A stretch of DNA of 38,300 nt from Chloroflexota bacterium (GCA_014338005.1 QUBZ01000037.1:1-38300), one strand, 5' to 3'; counted from the stretch's first letter, positions 16,070 through 24,273 are shown. A program made the numbers and translations. The notes: generated by a model from the letters alone, not told the origin.

Positions 16070-16468
16070 ATGAAGCCGAAGAACATCAAACGACTTCAGG
16101 AACGGGGGAAAGACCTGCGGGCTTACATCCTCAATCCCAATCTGGTTGTGGTGGAAAGCGTCTCGCATCCGCTGGCGAATCATGTTGTCACCGTCAAATA
16201 CCTGCGGGATGACCGGATTTACGCCCGCTGCACCTGCCCCTGGGCAATCAACGGCGGCGTGGCCTGCTCACACGTCATCGCCGCGCTGGAACACCTGGCC
16301 GAAGTACGCGGGCGCAAGTTAAGCTTCTGGACGAACCAGGCGGACGCGCAACGCCAGAAACACCGGTTGTTCTACCTGACCGGCGGCCAGCGCGACGACG
16401 GCATCTGGATTACCAGCCGCCCCGCCCGGTGTGGCAAACGCCGCCATGTGATAGATGAAGCAGCCTGA
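16070..16468 (+). CDS. SWIM zinc-finger protein
   Basis: 132 aa. The SWIM motif CxC-x9-CxH is complete: Cys54, Cys56, Cys66 and His68 in YARCTCPWAINGGVACSHVI. The SWIM finger is a zinc-binding module found in DNA- or protein-binding proteins, often fused to helicases or transposases; here it stands alone. The N-terminus is basic (KPKNIKRLQERGKDLRAY). The remainder after residue 85 has no motif I can name. There is no signal peptide. The RBS GAGGTGGG lies a few bases before the ATG. It is transcribed divergently from the histidine kinase and converges with the small-membrane-protein operon, ending 6 nt from its last gene. Role unknown. Confidence 0.85.
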   Translation: MKPKNIKRLQERGKDLRAYILNPNLVVVESVSHPLANHVVTVKYLRDDRIYARCTCPWAINGGVACSHVIAALEHLAEVRGRKLSFWTNQADAQRQKHRLFYLTGGQRDDGIWITSRPARCGKRRHVIDEAA

Positions 16469-16474
16469 ACGCGG

Positions 16475-17131
16475 CTAACGCCCCCTGCGCCGGGCTTCGT
16501 CCTGCTGCGCCAGCAGCTCCTCGAACGAAACCGGCTCGTTTTCGACGGTTTCCAGCCGGTTTCGTAATTCGGCCAGTTCGTATTCATCGAGCGTGTTTAT
16601 CACCACGTCCACCCGGCTGTTGGCTTCGCCGCGTTTGGCTTTATCCGCCCGCGCGACTTTTCGCGCCTGCGGTTCGGATTCCGCGCCGGCATTACGCCAG
16701 ATAAAAAAGGTGCTGACCACCGCCGCCAGAGTCACGATAAAGGCCAGCAGGATCATCGGCCCCATGCGGGCGTCAAACTGCTGATTTATGCCGGCGATGA
16801 CCTGGCTCATTAAATCCTGGGCGATTCCCTGTGCCTGGCTCACCATCTGCTGCCAGCGGTCCCAATCAACGTCGGTGAAGCCGCCCCCAGGAGTGACCGG
16901 GTAAATCGGCCACAGGCCGGTGAAGTCCGCCGTCACCCGCACAAAACGGTCGAAGATATTGTTCATCATCACGGCAAAGGCGATCCAGATGGCCGCCGTT
17001 GAAAATAAACGCTCGCGCCCCCGCATGAACGAATCCTCCGTTATTCCCTTAAACAACCGCCACAGCCAGCGAACAGGATAAAACAGCCGCCCAAAAATCG
17101 CACGGAAAAACCGCCGGAGCGCGCGGAACAT
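16475..17131 (-). CDS. Two-TM membrane protein, paralog 3 of a tandem trio
   Basis: 218 aa, the longest of three adjacent related proteins. It has a basic amphipathic N-terminus (FRALRRFFRAIFGRLF), a first TM helix with LFSTAAIWIAFAVMM (about 42-58) and an extracytoplasmic loop of about 65 residues. A second TM helix (about 126-145, MILLAFIVTLAAVVSTFFIW) leads to a cytosolic tail with DKAKRGEANSRVDVVINTL, then LAELRNRLETVENEPVSFEE. The tail pattern (KAKR, then ELxELRxRL, then E-E-L/F-x-E-L-L) is shared with its two neighbours, as is the ST-x-x-IW start of TM1. Function is unknown; the tail looks like an oligomerisation or docking helix. It starts 3 nt after the preceding gene's stop. Confidence 0.85.
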   Translation of the reverse strand: MFRALRRFFRAIFGRLFYPVRWLWRLFKGITEDSFMRGRERLFSTAAIWIAFAVMMNNIFDRFVRVTADFTGLWPIYPVTPGGGFTDVDWDRWQQMVSQAQGIAQDLMSQVIAGINQQFDARMGPMILLAFIVTLAAVVSTFFIWRNAGAESEPQARKVARADKAKRGEANSRVDVVINTLDEYELAELRNRLETVENEPVSFEELLAQQDEARRRGR

Positions 17132-17134
17132 GCT

Positions 17135-17491
17135 TTAGTACCCCCGCGTGCGGCGGTCTTCGTCCTGCACCAGTTCTTCCAGGGTCAGTAGTTCGCCATC
17201 TGTTTCGGCCAGACGCGCCCGCAGTTCGGCCAGCTCAGCCTCATTTAGCCGCTCCAGCACCCGGTCAACCCGCCCCCGGCGTTTGGCTTTTTCCGCCTCG
17301 GCCAGGCGGTCGGCCTGGCTGTTCCCCATCTGGCTGAACCAGACCACCGCCGTCACGCCCACCCCCGAACCGATGGTGAGCGCGGCCATCCAGAAGTCCA
17401 GGGCGTTGTTGACGACCATCGCCACCAGGATGATCGTCAGCGCCGTCCAGATCACCGCCGTCGAAATCAAGCGCGTCAGGTTGTTGTCCAT
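17135..17491 (-). CDS. Two-TM membrane protein, paralog 2 of a tandem trio
   Basis: 118 aa. TM1 (about 9-28) carries LISTAVIWTALTIIL, a short loop follows, and TM2 (about 33-52) reads MAALTIGSGVGVTAVVWF. The cytosolic tail (about 66-110) contains EKAKRRGRVDRVLERLNEAE, then LAELRARLAETDGELLTLEE. It is clearly related to the genes on both sides; the closest match is the 113-aa protein at 17517-17858, which has the same layout. I know of no characterised member. It starts with ATG 17491; a purine-rich AAGGGA lies about 13 nt upstream. It is the middle gene of a likely three-gene operon. Confidence 0.85.
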   Translation of the reverse strand: MDNNLTRLISTAVIWTALTIILVAMVVNNALDFWMAALTIGSGVGVTAVVWFSQMGNSQADRLAEAEKAKRRGRVDRVLERLNEAELAELRARLAETDGELLTLEELVQDEDRRTRGY

Positions 17492-17516
17492 AGTCTAATA
17501 TTCCCTTCGTCCCAGC

Positions 17517-17858
17517 CTATTTTGCCCGCCGGCGTTCGGTCAGCAGATCATCCAGCGTCACCTGCTCCCCGTCGCTTTCGATCAGCCGTGACCGCAGTTC
17601 GGTCAGTTCATCCTCGTTCAGCCTGTCGAGCATCTGGTCAAGACGGCCCCGGCGTTTGGCTTTTTCGGCCTGGTCTTTGCCGGCCTCCTTGCCGCTCTCC
17701 CAGATCACGATGGTTGCCATCATCCCCGCGCCGATCGCCACCGCCGCCATGATAAAATCCACCTGCGTGCCGGTGAGCATGGCCGTCACGCCCAGGATCG
17801 CCAGGGCAGCCCAAATGGTCACGGTCGAAAGCGTCCGCGATAGATTGTTACTATCCAT
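17517..17858 (-). CDS. Two-TM membrane protein, paralog 1 of a tandem trio
   Basis: 113 aa from the ATG at 17858. I choose this over the longer open frame to 17906 because AAGGGG lies 11 nt upstream of 17858 and the protein then begins MDSNNLSRTLSTVTIWAALA, matching its paralog MDNNLTRLISTAVIWTAL. TM1 is about residues 9-28 and TM2 about 35-52 (IMAAVAIGAGMMATIVIW). The tail has EKAKRRGRLDQMLDRLNEDE, then LTELRSRLIESDGEQVTLDD. It is first in the operon, preceded by a TATAAT-like -10 and by an inverted repeat whose proximal arm covers its RBS. Function unknown. Confidence 0.85.
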   Translation of the reverse strand: MDSNNLSRTLSTVTIWAALAILGVTAMLTGTQVDFIMAAVAIGAGMMATIVIWESGKEAGKDQAEKAKRRGRLDQMLDRLNEDELTELRSRLIESDGEQVTLDDLLTERRRAK

Positions 17859-17865
17859 AATGCAA

Positions 17866-17923
17866 AACCCCTTCTCTAAACGCCGCGCCGTAATTATAGT
17901 ACGCACAGGGCGGAGAAGGGGTT
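17866..17923 (-). promoter_or_regulatory. Inverted repeat and -10 upstream of the small-membrane-protein operon
   Basis: AACCCCTTCTC at 17866-17876 and its perfect 11-bp complement at 17913-17923, with a 36-nt loop. The loop contains a TATAAT-like -10 on the minus strand (17898-17893), so transcripts begun here would lack the distal arm. Read-through RNA from the VanW gene would fold and cover the RBS (AAGGGG) of the 17858 gene, and the proximal arm is followed by TTTTGC, so it could also end VanW transcription. Confidence 0.5.
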
Positions 17924-17949
17924 GCAGATGAGCGAAAATCGGTGTGTGG

Positions 17950-19809
17950 TCAGCCGCTTTGAGACAGGCGTGGGTCGCCGGAAGCCACCTGGATGACTGC
18001 CGCCCAGGGCTGGTAATGGGTATAGATGGTATCGCGGCGAATTTCCTGGCCGCTGGCGTCTAGGATGATGCGTACCCAGGTTACATCCGCCCCTTCTTTA
18101 GCCCAGTCCACCTGGAGCGACTGCCCCGGCGCGAGTTCGGCATTGGCCTCGTAAACCGTCGCCGGCGGGGATGACAGATTGCGAATGTCCGGCCCCTGCA
18201 TCACCACCTGCCGGCCCGGATTGGTGCTGTACAGGCGGAACTGAATAGCATTGCTGCCGGGGAAAACCGACGTTTCGATCAGCAGATGATATGGTGTATC
18301 GTTCAGGAATTTAAAGTCCGCCGTCGGCTGGTAGATGGCGGCATCCAGGCCGGGCGGGAAGTTATTCTGCTCGTAAAAACCAACCCGGTAGCCATGTGAA
18401 TAACGCTCGGTGATGGGGAAACCGGCGGCCAGCGCCGCGCGATAGACGGTGGTGCTGACCTGGCACACGCCGCCGCCCACGCCGTCCACCGTGCGCCCGC
18501 CGTAGATAACTTTACCCTGGACGAAACCGCTTTCCAGGCTGATGTCGCCCAGGTGCGTATTAAACGAAAACACCTCGCCGGGGCCGATGATAAGGCCGTC
18601 GAAGCGCGAAATAGCCTCGAAGATATTATCCTTGCGGGACTGGGTTGAACCGGTGTAGTAGGTGGTTGCCTCCCCCACCAGTTCGGTAATGCCCAGTTCG
18701 GCAGCGGTTAAACCTTCGTGATAGGTCGGCAGCGTATAAGTGAAGGCCATCGGCGCGATGCGGTTGGCGGGGTCGAAGATGGCGGTTTCCAGCCGACGCA
18801 GGGTTTCGTCCACATCCAGGGCGCGCCCATTAAGCGCCGCCTGAATAACCTCAAGCTGGCGCGTATCCTCGTTAAAGTGGAAACGCGCATTCCGGGTCGA
18901 GCTGACCAAACCCGGCGCGAGTCCTTCTAAATAACTGCGGAAGGCCGCGACGTTCACGCCCAGGTCGTACCGCCGCGCGCCGTTCGCATCCGGCTCAACG
19001 CGCACTTCCAGCAGCGCGGCGATCTGCTCGACGGTGGCCGTCCAGGGGCCAAGCGTGCCGCCCTGGGGGTTATCCGCCACCAGCGTAACCGGCCCGCTGA
19101 GGGCGGCGCGCGCCCTGGCGGCAGCGGCTTCGGCATCCCAGATCAGCGGTGGGGTTTCGTTGACTACCAGCGGGATTTCCGCGCCGGTATCCAGCCGGCG
19201 GACGGCGGCTTCCAGGCGTTCCAGCGTCGCGCCAATGTCCAGCGCGCGTCCGTTCTGGGCGGGCGTGGTCGCTACCAGTGTGCCGTTGATGAGCAGCGCC
19301 GCGTCTTTCGGCGGCTGGTTGATCTCTTGGGCGATGGCCGCCAGGCGCATGAACGTTTGCCCCTGGTCATAACGCACGACCGGGGCGATGCTGCGCCCAT
19401 TCAACCAGATGCTGGCCTGCGAAACCAGATTGGCGGTCAGGCTGCCGCCGTGTCCGGCATTGTAAGCATCGGCGGCAGTTGCCTCGGCATCGAAGGTCAC
19501 GCCCAGTTCGGCGGCGCTGACCTGCCAGAAGCGGTCGCCGTAGCGAAAAGTGAACACCGCCTGATCGGCATAGGTAAACCGCTGCCGCAGCGCCGCCTGC
19601 GCCTCGGCGGTCGTTAAACCGCTCAAGTTCACACCCAACGCCGAAACGCCCGGCACAATGCGGTCGCTGTAAGTGAACCAGAAGACCATCACCAGGGCGA
19701 CCAGGGCAGCCACCGTCAGCACGCCGCCGCTGACCACCAGCACCGGCAGGCGCATCAACCAGGGGTTAACCGGACGCCGATGGGCCGGGTAATACTCAGG
19801 CGTTTGCAT
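17950..19809 (-). CDS. VanW family cell-wall protein (YoaR-like)
   Basis: 619 aa. A short cytosolic N-terminus and one TM helix (about 20-46) anchor a large extracytoplasmic part. Two repeated beta-rich modules with NGRALDI/NGRALDV (residues 186-192 and 327-333) are of the putative peptidoglycan-binding type seen in YoaR proteins. The VanW domain spans about 385-515 (GEVFSFNTHLGD, DGVGGGVCQVSTTVYRAAL with Cys449, SHGYRVGFYEQNNFPPGLDA). VanW proteins are linked to envelope and vancomycin-resistance loci but their reaction is unproven; there is no vanHAX here, so resistance should not be inferred. The start ATG overlaps the TGA of the 92-aa gene by one base, so translation is coupled. Confidence 0.93.
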   Translation of the reverse strand: MQTPEYYPAHRRPVNPWLMRLPVLVVSGGVLTVAALVALVMVFWFTYSDRIVPGVSALGVNLSGLTTAEAQAALRQRFTYADQAVFTFRYGDRFWQVSAAELGVTFDAEATAADAYNAGHGGSLTANLVSQASIWLNGRSIAPVVRYDQGQTFMRLAAIAQEINQPPKDAALLINGTLVATTPAQNGRALDIGATLERLEAAVRRLDTGAEIPLVVNETPPLIWDAEAAAARARAALSGPVTLVADNPQGGTLGPWTATVEQIAALLEVRVEPDANGARRYDLGVNVAAFRSYLEGLAPGLVSSTRNARFHFNEDTRQLEVIQAALNGRALDVDETLRRLETAIFDPANRIAPMAFTYTLPTYHEGLTAAELGITELVGEATTYYTGSTQSRKDNIFEAISRFDGLIIGPGEVFSFNTHLGDISLESGFVQGKVIYGGRTVDGVGGGVCQVSTTVYRAALAAGFPITERYSHGYRVGFYEQNNFPPGLDAAIYQPTADFKFLNDTPYHLLIETSVFPGSNAIQFRLYSTNPGRQVVMQGPDIRNLSSPPATVYEANAELAPGQSLQVDWAKEGADVTWVRIILDASGQEIRRDTIYTHYQPWAAVIQVASGDPRLSQSG

Positions 19810-20087
19810 CAGCCTCCCTTTTCGTATGCCTCAACAATCTTGAGCGCCTTATTATACTCGTCTGACCCTTCGGCGGCGGTGTCCAGCACTTTCGAGGCTT
19901 CTAAATACTGCTCCATTGTGATGACCTGATCTTTCTGGCGCTTTTTTTCATGAATTTCGGCGTCCAATGTGGCACGTTCCTCGGCGGTCATAGGGCCGGA
20001 CGACTGAATGGCCTGGTTAATTTCGTCTTCGCTCAGGGTATCTTGTTTTGCCAGCAGGGCTTTCAGTTTATCGAAAGTTTCGGACAT
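19809..20087 (-). CDS. Small charged helical protein, translationally coupled to VanW gene
   Basis: 92 aa, soluble, rich in Glu, Lys and Ala, with predicted helices throughout (SETFDKLKALLAKQDTLSED; AEERATLDAEIHEKKRQKDQ; TMEQYLEASKVLDTA). There is no Cys, signal peptide or TM segment. I do not recognise the family. The start is strongly supported by GGAGG 7 nt upstream. An extended -10 (TGGTAGAAT) lies about 40 nt upstream. Its stop overlaps the VanW gene's start by one base, so the two proteins are likely made together; any joint role in the envelope is inference. Confidence 0.82.
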   Translation of the reverse strand: MSETFDKLKALLAKQDTLSEDEINQAIQSSGPMTAEERATLDAEIHEKKRQKDQVITMEQYLEASKVLDTAAEGSDEYNKALKIVEAYEKGG

Positions 20088-20125
20088 CAGGAACCTCCGA
20101 CAGGTGAGGAAAAATAAACTGTTCT

Positions 20126-20134
20126 ATTCTACCA
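20126..20134 (-). promoter_or_regulatory. Extended -10 promoter for the 92-aa/VanW operon
   Basis: On the minus strand the sequence is TGG followed by TAGAAT (20134-20126), an extended -10. No good -35 is seen. The predicted start would lie about 32 nt before the ATG at 20087. Confidence 0.45.
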
Positions 20135-20180
20135 TCAATCCTCAGAGATTCGATTTTAAATTCCATCCAGGACTTTTGGC

Positions 20181-20906
20181 TTACCCTGGCGGCGTCTCCG
20201 GCAGGCGCGGGGGATAAAGCGGGAAAATGAGGGGGTCGGGCAGCGCGTCAAGCGCCGCTGCGCCAAGCCGGACGCTGTTCACGGTCATGCTGCCCAGGAT
20301 GGCGGGCAGCATCGCCCGGATGCGAGTCGATTCGCTGACGGGCGAGCTGATGTTACACACTACCATCTGCCGTGCGCCGGGCAAAACCAGGGCGATGAGC
20401 ATGGTCATATTGCCATCGCCGTTATTGGACAGGTAATAAGCGGCGTCGTGCTGCTCCCAGGCGAAGCCATATGGCTCCTCAACGTGGGCGCGTCCCATGT
20501 ATTTTTGGTCGTGGACGATCTGTTCCAGGATAGACCAAGCCGCGTTCTGGCCGTCAGGAATTTGAAAGCCGGCGGCGGAATGTACGAAGATATGCACCTG
20601 GATGCCGGGCATGGCGCTGCCGCCGGAAGCAATCGAGCCGAAACGTTCCGCCAGCAAAATGCCGTCATCCATCTTCTGAACTTCCCAACCGCGCGGTTTT
20701 TCGATGCCGATCAGGACGCCTCCCACTTCCTGCTCGACCCATTCAGCGGGGGTTGGCTCAACGGTCGCCTCCGGCGAAGGAGGCTGGCTGGCCGCAGCCG
20801 TTGGCGAATCGGTTCTTGACGACAGCGGGGCCTGACAGCCGCTCAGGATCAGGCCAATCCATAACAATACAAGGCAGCGTACAATCAACGTTGAATACCC
20901 AGGCAC
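20181..20906 (-). CDS. Lipoprotein with PsbP-like domain
   Basis: 241 aa. An N-terminal signal peptide ends in the lipobox LILSGC, with Cys24 as the lipidation site. A Ser/Pro/Thr-rich spacer (about 30-55) follows, then a compact globular domain (about 56-215) beginning WVEQEVGGVLIGIEKPRGWE. It resembles the PsbP-like segments in the proteins at 2775-4322 and 4436-5665. The GTG at 20906 is the best available start but has no clear Shine-Dalgarno. Function unknown; the extracytoplasmic location is well supported. It lies 84 nt downstream of murJ on the same strand and could be read from the same transcript. Confidence 0.82.
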   Translation of the reverse strand: MPGYSTLIVRCLVLLWIGLILSGCQAPLSSRTDSPTAAASQPPSPEATVEPTPAEWVEQEVGGVLIGIEKPRGWEVQKMDDGILLAERFGSIASGGSAMPGIQVHIFVHSAAGFQIPDGQNAAWSILEQIVHDQKYMGRAHVEEPYGFAWEQHDAAYYLSNNGDGNMTMLIALVLPGARQMVVCNISSPVSESTRIRAMLPAILGSMTVNSVRLGAAALDALPDPLIFPLYPPRLPETPPG

Positions 20907-20990
20907 TTATCCGATGGGCTGATAAATTCATGGTATCATGTACCGGGTATCAGTGGTAGAAACGCTAAACAATCTCTCAGCAAAAGGCCG

Positions 20991-22661
20991 TCAGTTTCGC
21001 TTTAACCGGCGCTTCATCAGCCCCGCCAGCCAGTACAGCTCTTCAATTCGCAGCAGCGCCGAGAGGCCCAGAAAAACGATGAAACTCACGCCCCCGGCCA
21101 CGCTGACCAGCGCCATTTCGTGCAGCAGCGTGGCCGCGCCAAGCGTCCGCTCCACAAGCGGCAGGACGGCAGCGGCGGCCAGCCCCATCACCCCGGAGGC
21201 CAGACCGGTTTTGAGGATGGTTCGCCATAACCGCTGGTGGCCCAGGCCGCGCATCCGGCGCACCAGCAAAAAGGCCGATACCAGCGCGTGAACGATGTGT
21301 TTCACGCTGTCGGCGATCATCAGGCTGAACAGGCCATAACGCGGGAACAGGGCCAGCGCCGCCAGCATGTAGACCATCAGGCTGAGCAGCCCGACCAGCG
21401 CCGGAGTGAGCGTATCCTGCCGCGCATAAAAGGCGTATACCAGCAGCAAATCCACCGCCGCGAAGGGCAGACCGACCAGATACAGGCGCAGCGCCAGGGC
21501 GGTCATGGCTGTATCGTGGGCGGTGAACGCGCCGTGCTGGAACAGCAGCGCCACAATCGGCGTCGCCAGCGCGAACAATCCGACCGCCGCCGGCAGAATC
21601 AACGTGATCGCCAGCCGCAGCCCCAGGCCAAGTGTATCCTTAAAGGCCCGGTCGCCCTCCAGGTTGACCAGCGCCGCCTGCCGCGCCAGCGTGGGCAGAA
21701 TGGCAATGCTGATGGCCGTCGCCACTAACCCTTGCGGAAACTGGATGAGTGTGGTCGCCCAGTTCATATAACCGATGCTGCCTTCGCCGGTCTGGCTGGC
21801 GAGGTTATAGCTGAAAGTGCGAATCACCAGCGTATCCAGGATGAGCGAAAACATCACCGGGGCATAAAGCAGCGCGATCTGCCGGATGGCGGGATGATTC
21901 CAGCGCAGCGTGAGATGAACTCGCGCGCCGCGCATCCCTGGCAGCTGCAGCGCCAGCTGCGCCAGCGAGCCGACCAGCCAGCCGATAGTAGCGGCGACGA
22001 TGCCTTCGGCGGGGCGGGCAATCAACCATTGAATGGACAGGTTCGGCCCGATGACCGGCTGGATTTGCAGCGGCGGCGCAAAAACCAGCATGGTGATGAC
22101 AATCGCGCCGTTAAAAACGGCCACCGCAAAGGCCGGCCAGGTGAACTCTCGCAGCGCGTACAGCGTGCCGCTGAGGACGGCAAACAGCCCCAGGAAAACC
22201 AGTGCCGGGGCGGTCAGTCGCAGCAAATCGGTCGCCAGCCGCCAGGTGGCCGGGTCGAAACCGCCGCCGACCAGCCGCACGATCTGCGGCGCGAACAGTT
22301 CGATCACCAACACCATCAGCGCCAGCGCCACCGCCACCAGACTGAGCAGCACCGAAACCAACCGCCACAGCGCGTCGCGCCCCTCGCGGGCGGCAACCTC
22401 GCTTAAAACCGGGATGAGCGCGCTGTTGACATGCCCGCCGATCAGCAGATCGTAGAGCGCCTTCGGCACGATGATCGCCACATTGAAGGCGTCCACCGCC
22501 CGTGTTGCGCCGAACAGGTTCGTCAGCGCGATTTCACGCGCCAGCCCCAACACGCGGCTGGTGATGTTCCCCAGCGCCATTACCCCGGTGGCGCGGGCGA
22601 CCCCGGCGTTGGTTTCCGCCTGGCTCAACTCAGCCTCGGCAGGCAGGCTGTCCGTCGCCAT
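20991..22661 (-). CDS. murJ: Lipid II flippase MurJ (MviN)
   Basis: A 556-aa integral membrane protein with about 14 hydrophobic segments, the normal MurJ size. The N-terminal signature GVMALGNITSRVLGLAREIALTNLFG (split across helix 1) and AVDAFNVAIIVP are typical, as are the Arg/Asp/Glu residues lining the MurJ cavity. MurJ moves lipid-linked peptidoglycan precursors (lipid II) across the inner membrane. The start ATG 22661 has GAGG 8 nt upstream. An extended -10 (TGCTATGCT, 22704-22696) gives it a likely own promoter. With the VanW protein nearby, this side of the window leans to envelope functions. It is the only core peptidoglycan gene here. Confidence 0.95.
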   Translation of the reverse strand: MATDSLPAEAELSQAETNAGVARATGVMALGNITSRVLGLAREIALTNLFGATRAVDAFNVAIIVPKALYDLLIGGHVNSALIPVLSEVAAREGRDALWRLVSVLLSLVAVALALMVLVIELFAPQIVRLVGGGFDPATWRLATDLLRLTAPALVFLGLFAVLSGTLYALREFTWPAFAVAVFNGAIVITMLVFAPPLQIQPVIGPNLSIQWLIARPAEGIVAATIGWLVGSLAQLALQLPGMRGARVHLTLRWNHPAIRQIALLYAPVMFSLILDTLVIRTFSYNLASQTGEGSIGYMNWATTLIQFPQGLVATAISIAILPTLARQAALVNLEGDRAFKDTLGLGLRLAITLILPAAVGLFALATPIVALLFQHGAFTAHDTAMTALALRLYLVGLPFAAVDLLLVYAFYARQDTLTPALVGLLSLMVYMLAALALFPRYGLFSLMIADSVKHIVHALVSAFLLVRRMRGLGHQRLWRTILKTGLASGVMGLAAAAVLPLVERTLGAATLLHEMALVSVAGGVSFIVFLGLSALLRIEELYWLAGLMKRRLKRN

Positions 22662-22695
22662 GTATCATCCTCATTTTGCCGACAAACAGCCGTTA

Positions 22696-22704
22696 AGCAT
22701 AGCA
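22696..22704 (-). promoter_or_regulatory. Extended -10 promoter of murJ
   Basis: On the minus strand TGC precedes TATGCT. The -35 region is weak. The start point would fall about 28 nt before the murJ ATG, downstream of the terminator at 22770-22804. Confidence 0.45.
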
Positions 22705-22769
22705 CAATGGGCGTGGTTCGCCAGATGCAGGTGAGAATACGACGGTTGAGCGCCTGTTAAGCGGCAGAC

Positions 22770-22804
22770 AAAAAGGCGAGTGCCGGCGCTGGCCCACACT
22801 CGCC
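22770..22804 (-). terminator. Rho-independent terminator of the tetR operon
   Basis: On the minus strand GGCGAGTG (22804-22797) pairs with CACTCGCC (22782-22775), with further GC pairs inside, and is followed by TTTTTG. This is a classic terminator 40 nt after the stop of the gene at 22845. Confidence 0.88.
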
Positions 22805-22844
22805 CCTGAACAACTCCACCGGTTCAAAAAGTCGGCGATTTCGC

Positions 22845-23672
22845 TTATCCCTCCGGGTACTCGCCTCCGAACTGGTTGAAACGGTTGGCAACCGGCACGT
22901 TATAGGCGATGTTTTCGATCTGCCATGACGCCCAGGGTGGGTCGTCCTGCCACTGCGTTTCGGCGCGCACCGGGACGAGCAGGCCGTTGATTTCGCCCCA
23001 TTCCAGGATGTAGTTTTTCCAGGGAACGCGCTCTGGGAAATCGCCATAGCGCAGCGTGCTGAGGCTGGACATCAGCCCGGTTTCCGGGTCGAAACGCAGC
23101 GTGAACATTTCTTCTTCGGCGGCGTTGGGGATGATGAGGCGCGCGGTCGTGTCGTCTACAGCTTCCCAACGCACGCGCGGGTCGGTGAACGGCACCGACG
23201 GCATCCACACCAGCGCCTCTGACCAGAAGCCCTGGTTGGCGGCGCTGTCGGTATGCGGGTCGTTTTCGATATGCTGGCCGGGGATGTCCATAATCGCCTT
23301 GCCATCGAGATACCGCTCGTTGATGGCGATAACCGGAAGGCCAAACCAGGTGATCTGGAAGTAGTGGTAATAGTCCCCTTTGGCATCGTAGCTGATTTTG
23401 ATCCGCGCGTTCAGCGTCAGGCCGTTGCGTTTGATGCTGGCGCGGCCAGCAACAACGCCGCTTTCGACTACCGGCACGCGGTCGCCGCCAAAAACCGCCC
23501 GCGCATGGCGCTGCACCGGGGCGGGCAGGTCTGCCGGCAGTTCAACCGTCCCCAGGTCACGGCTCTTAAGATCGAACTTGAAGCCGGAAGCAGCGGCTTG
23601 CAGCCCGGCCCAGCCGATTCCTACCAGCAGGCCGATGATACCGATCAGAACCAGGAAAATTTTGATAACCAT
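22845..23672 (-). CDS. Membrane-anchored protein, DUF6544/DUF6920-like
   Basis: 275 aa from the ATG at 23672; the longer frame to 23792 is the antisense of TetR and has no RBS. GGAGGG lies 8 nt upstream of the chosen start. An N-terminal TM segment (VIKIFLVLIGIIGLLVGIGW) precedes a beta-rich domain with LPADLPAPVQRHARAVFGG (about 48-66), PFTDPRVRWEAVDDTTARL and FDPETGLMSSLSTLRYGD. The LPxPVQRH and DPxVxWE patterns are what I associate with DUF6544-type proteins of unknown function; the match is by eye. The gene starts one base after the tetR stop, so it is co-transcribed and presumably the regulated partner. Confidence 0.82.
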   Translation of the reverse strand: MVIKIFLVLIGIIGLLVGIGWAGLQAAASGFKFDLKSRDLGTVELPADLPAPVQRHARAVFGGDRVPVVESGVVAGRASIKRNGLTLNARIKISYDAKGDYYHYFQITWFGLPVIAINERYLDGKAIMDIPGQHIENDPHTDSAANQGFWSEALVWMPSVPFTDPRVRWEAVDDTTARLIIPNAAEEEMFTLRFDPETGLMSSLSTLRYGDFPERVPWKNYILEWGEINGLLVPVRAETQWQDDPPWASWQIENIAYNVPVANRFNQFGGEYPEG

Positions 23673-23673
23673 T

Positions 23674-24273
23674 TCAGTTTCCCTCCGATGAGCGTTTGAG
23701 CGTACCCTGGATGAAAATATCGGCCATTTGATCGCGCAGCGTCTCCGCCGGCATGTCCGGCGACAGGCCGGTTTGAAAGACCAACGGAACAATCAGCGAC
23801 GACGAAAACAGCGCGTCGAAAGTCTGCGCCAACGCCTCCGGCAGCAGCTCGTCGCGCACAACCCCGGCTTCAATCTGCCGCCGGAAATAATCCGCAAACA
23901 GCGCCGCATTCTGGCGCGCGCCTTCCAGGGCCGCCTGGCGGATTTCCGGCACATCCAGCGCATCGCAGAGCATGATCCGCAGCAGTTGAAAATTCTCGAT
24001 GGTGGACTGCATGGCGGCCCGCGCCATAAAACGAACGTCGTCCGGGTACGAGCCGGTGAGGTTCTGCTCGAACGTGCCGGGGAAACCCTGGGCGTTGAAT
24101 TGTTCCACGAAAGCGCGTAGTAAGTTCTGTTTACTGCTAAAGTGCCGGAACAGCGTCACTTCGTTAACGCCGGCTGCCGCCGCGATAGCGCGGGTGGTGG
24201 TGCGAGCGTATCCCTGTTCGGCGAACAGCCGGCCCGCCGCCTTCAGAATACGTTCGCGTGTATCGGTGTCCAT
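23674..24273 (-). CDS. TetR/AcrR family transcriptional regulator
   Basis: 199 aa. The N-terminal helix-turn-helix is textbook TetR: RILKAAGRLFAEQGYARTTT, then IAAAAGVNEVTLFRHFSSK (residues about 9-52). The C-terminal helical ligand domain (about 60-195) has no motif that names an inducer. The start is ATG 24273 with GGAGG 5 nt upstream; the longer open frame to 24342 runs through the promoter and operators and is rejected. Two copies of a GCAAGT-N4-ACTT(G/A)C palindrome flank the promoter, so it very likely represses itself and the downstream DUF6544-like gene. The ligand is unknown. Confidence 0.93.
   Translation of the reverse strand: MDTDTRERILKAAGRLFAEQGYARTTTRAIAAAAGVNEVTLFRHFSSKQNLLRAFVEQFNAQGFPGTFEQNLTGSYPDDVRFMARAAMQSTIENFQLLRIMLCDALDVPEIRQAALEGARQNAALFADYFRRQIEAGVVRDELLPEALAQTFDALFSSSLIVPLVFQTGLSPDMPAETLRDQMADIFIQGTLKRSSEGN

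Noticed and set aside
17950..19809. Vancomycin resistance from the VanW domain
   Set aside because: No vanH, vanA/B, vanX or vanRS is nearby, and VanW-domain proteins are widespread in sensitive bacteria.
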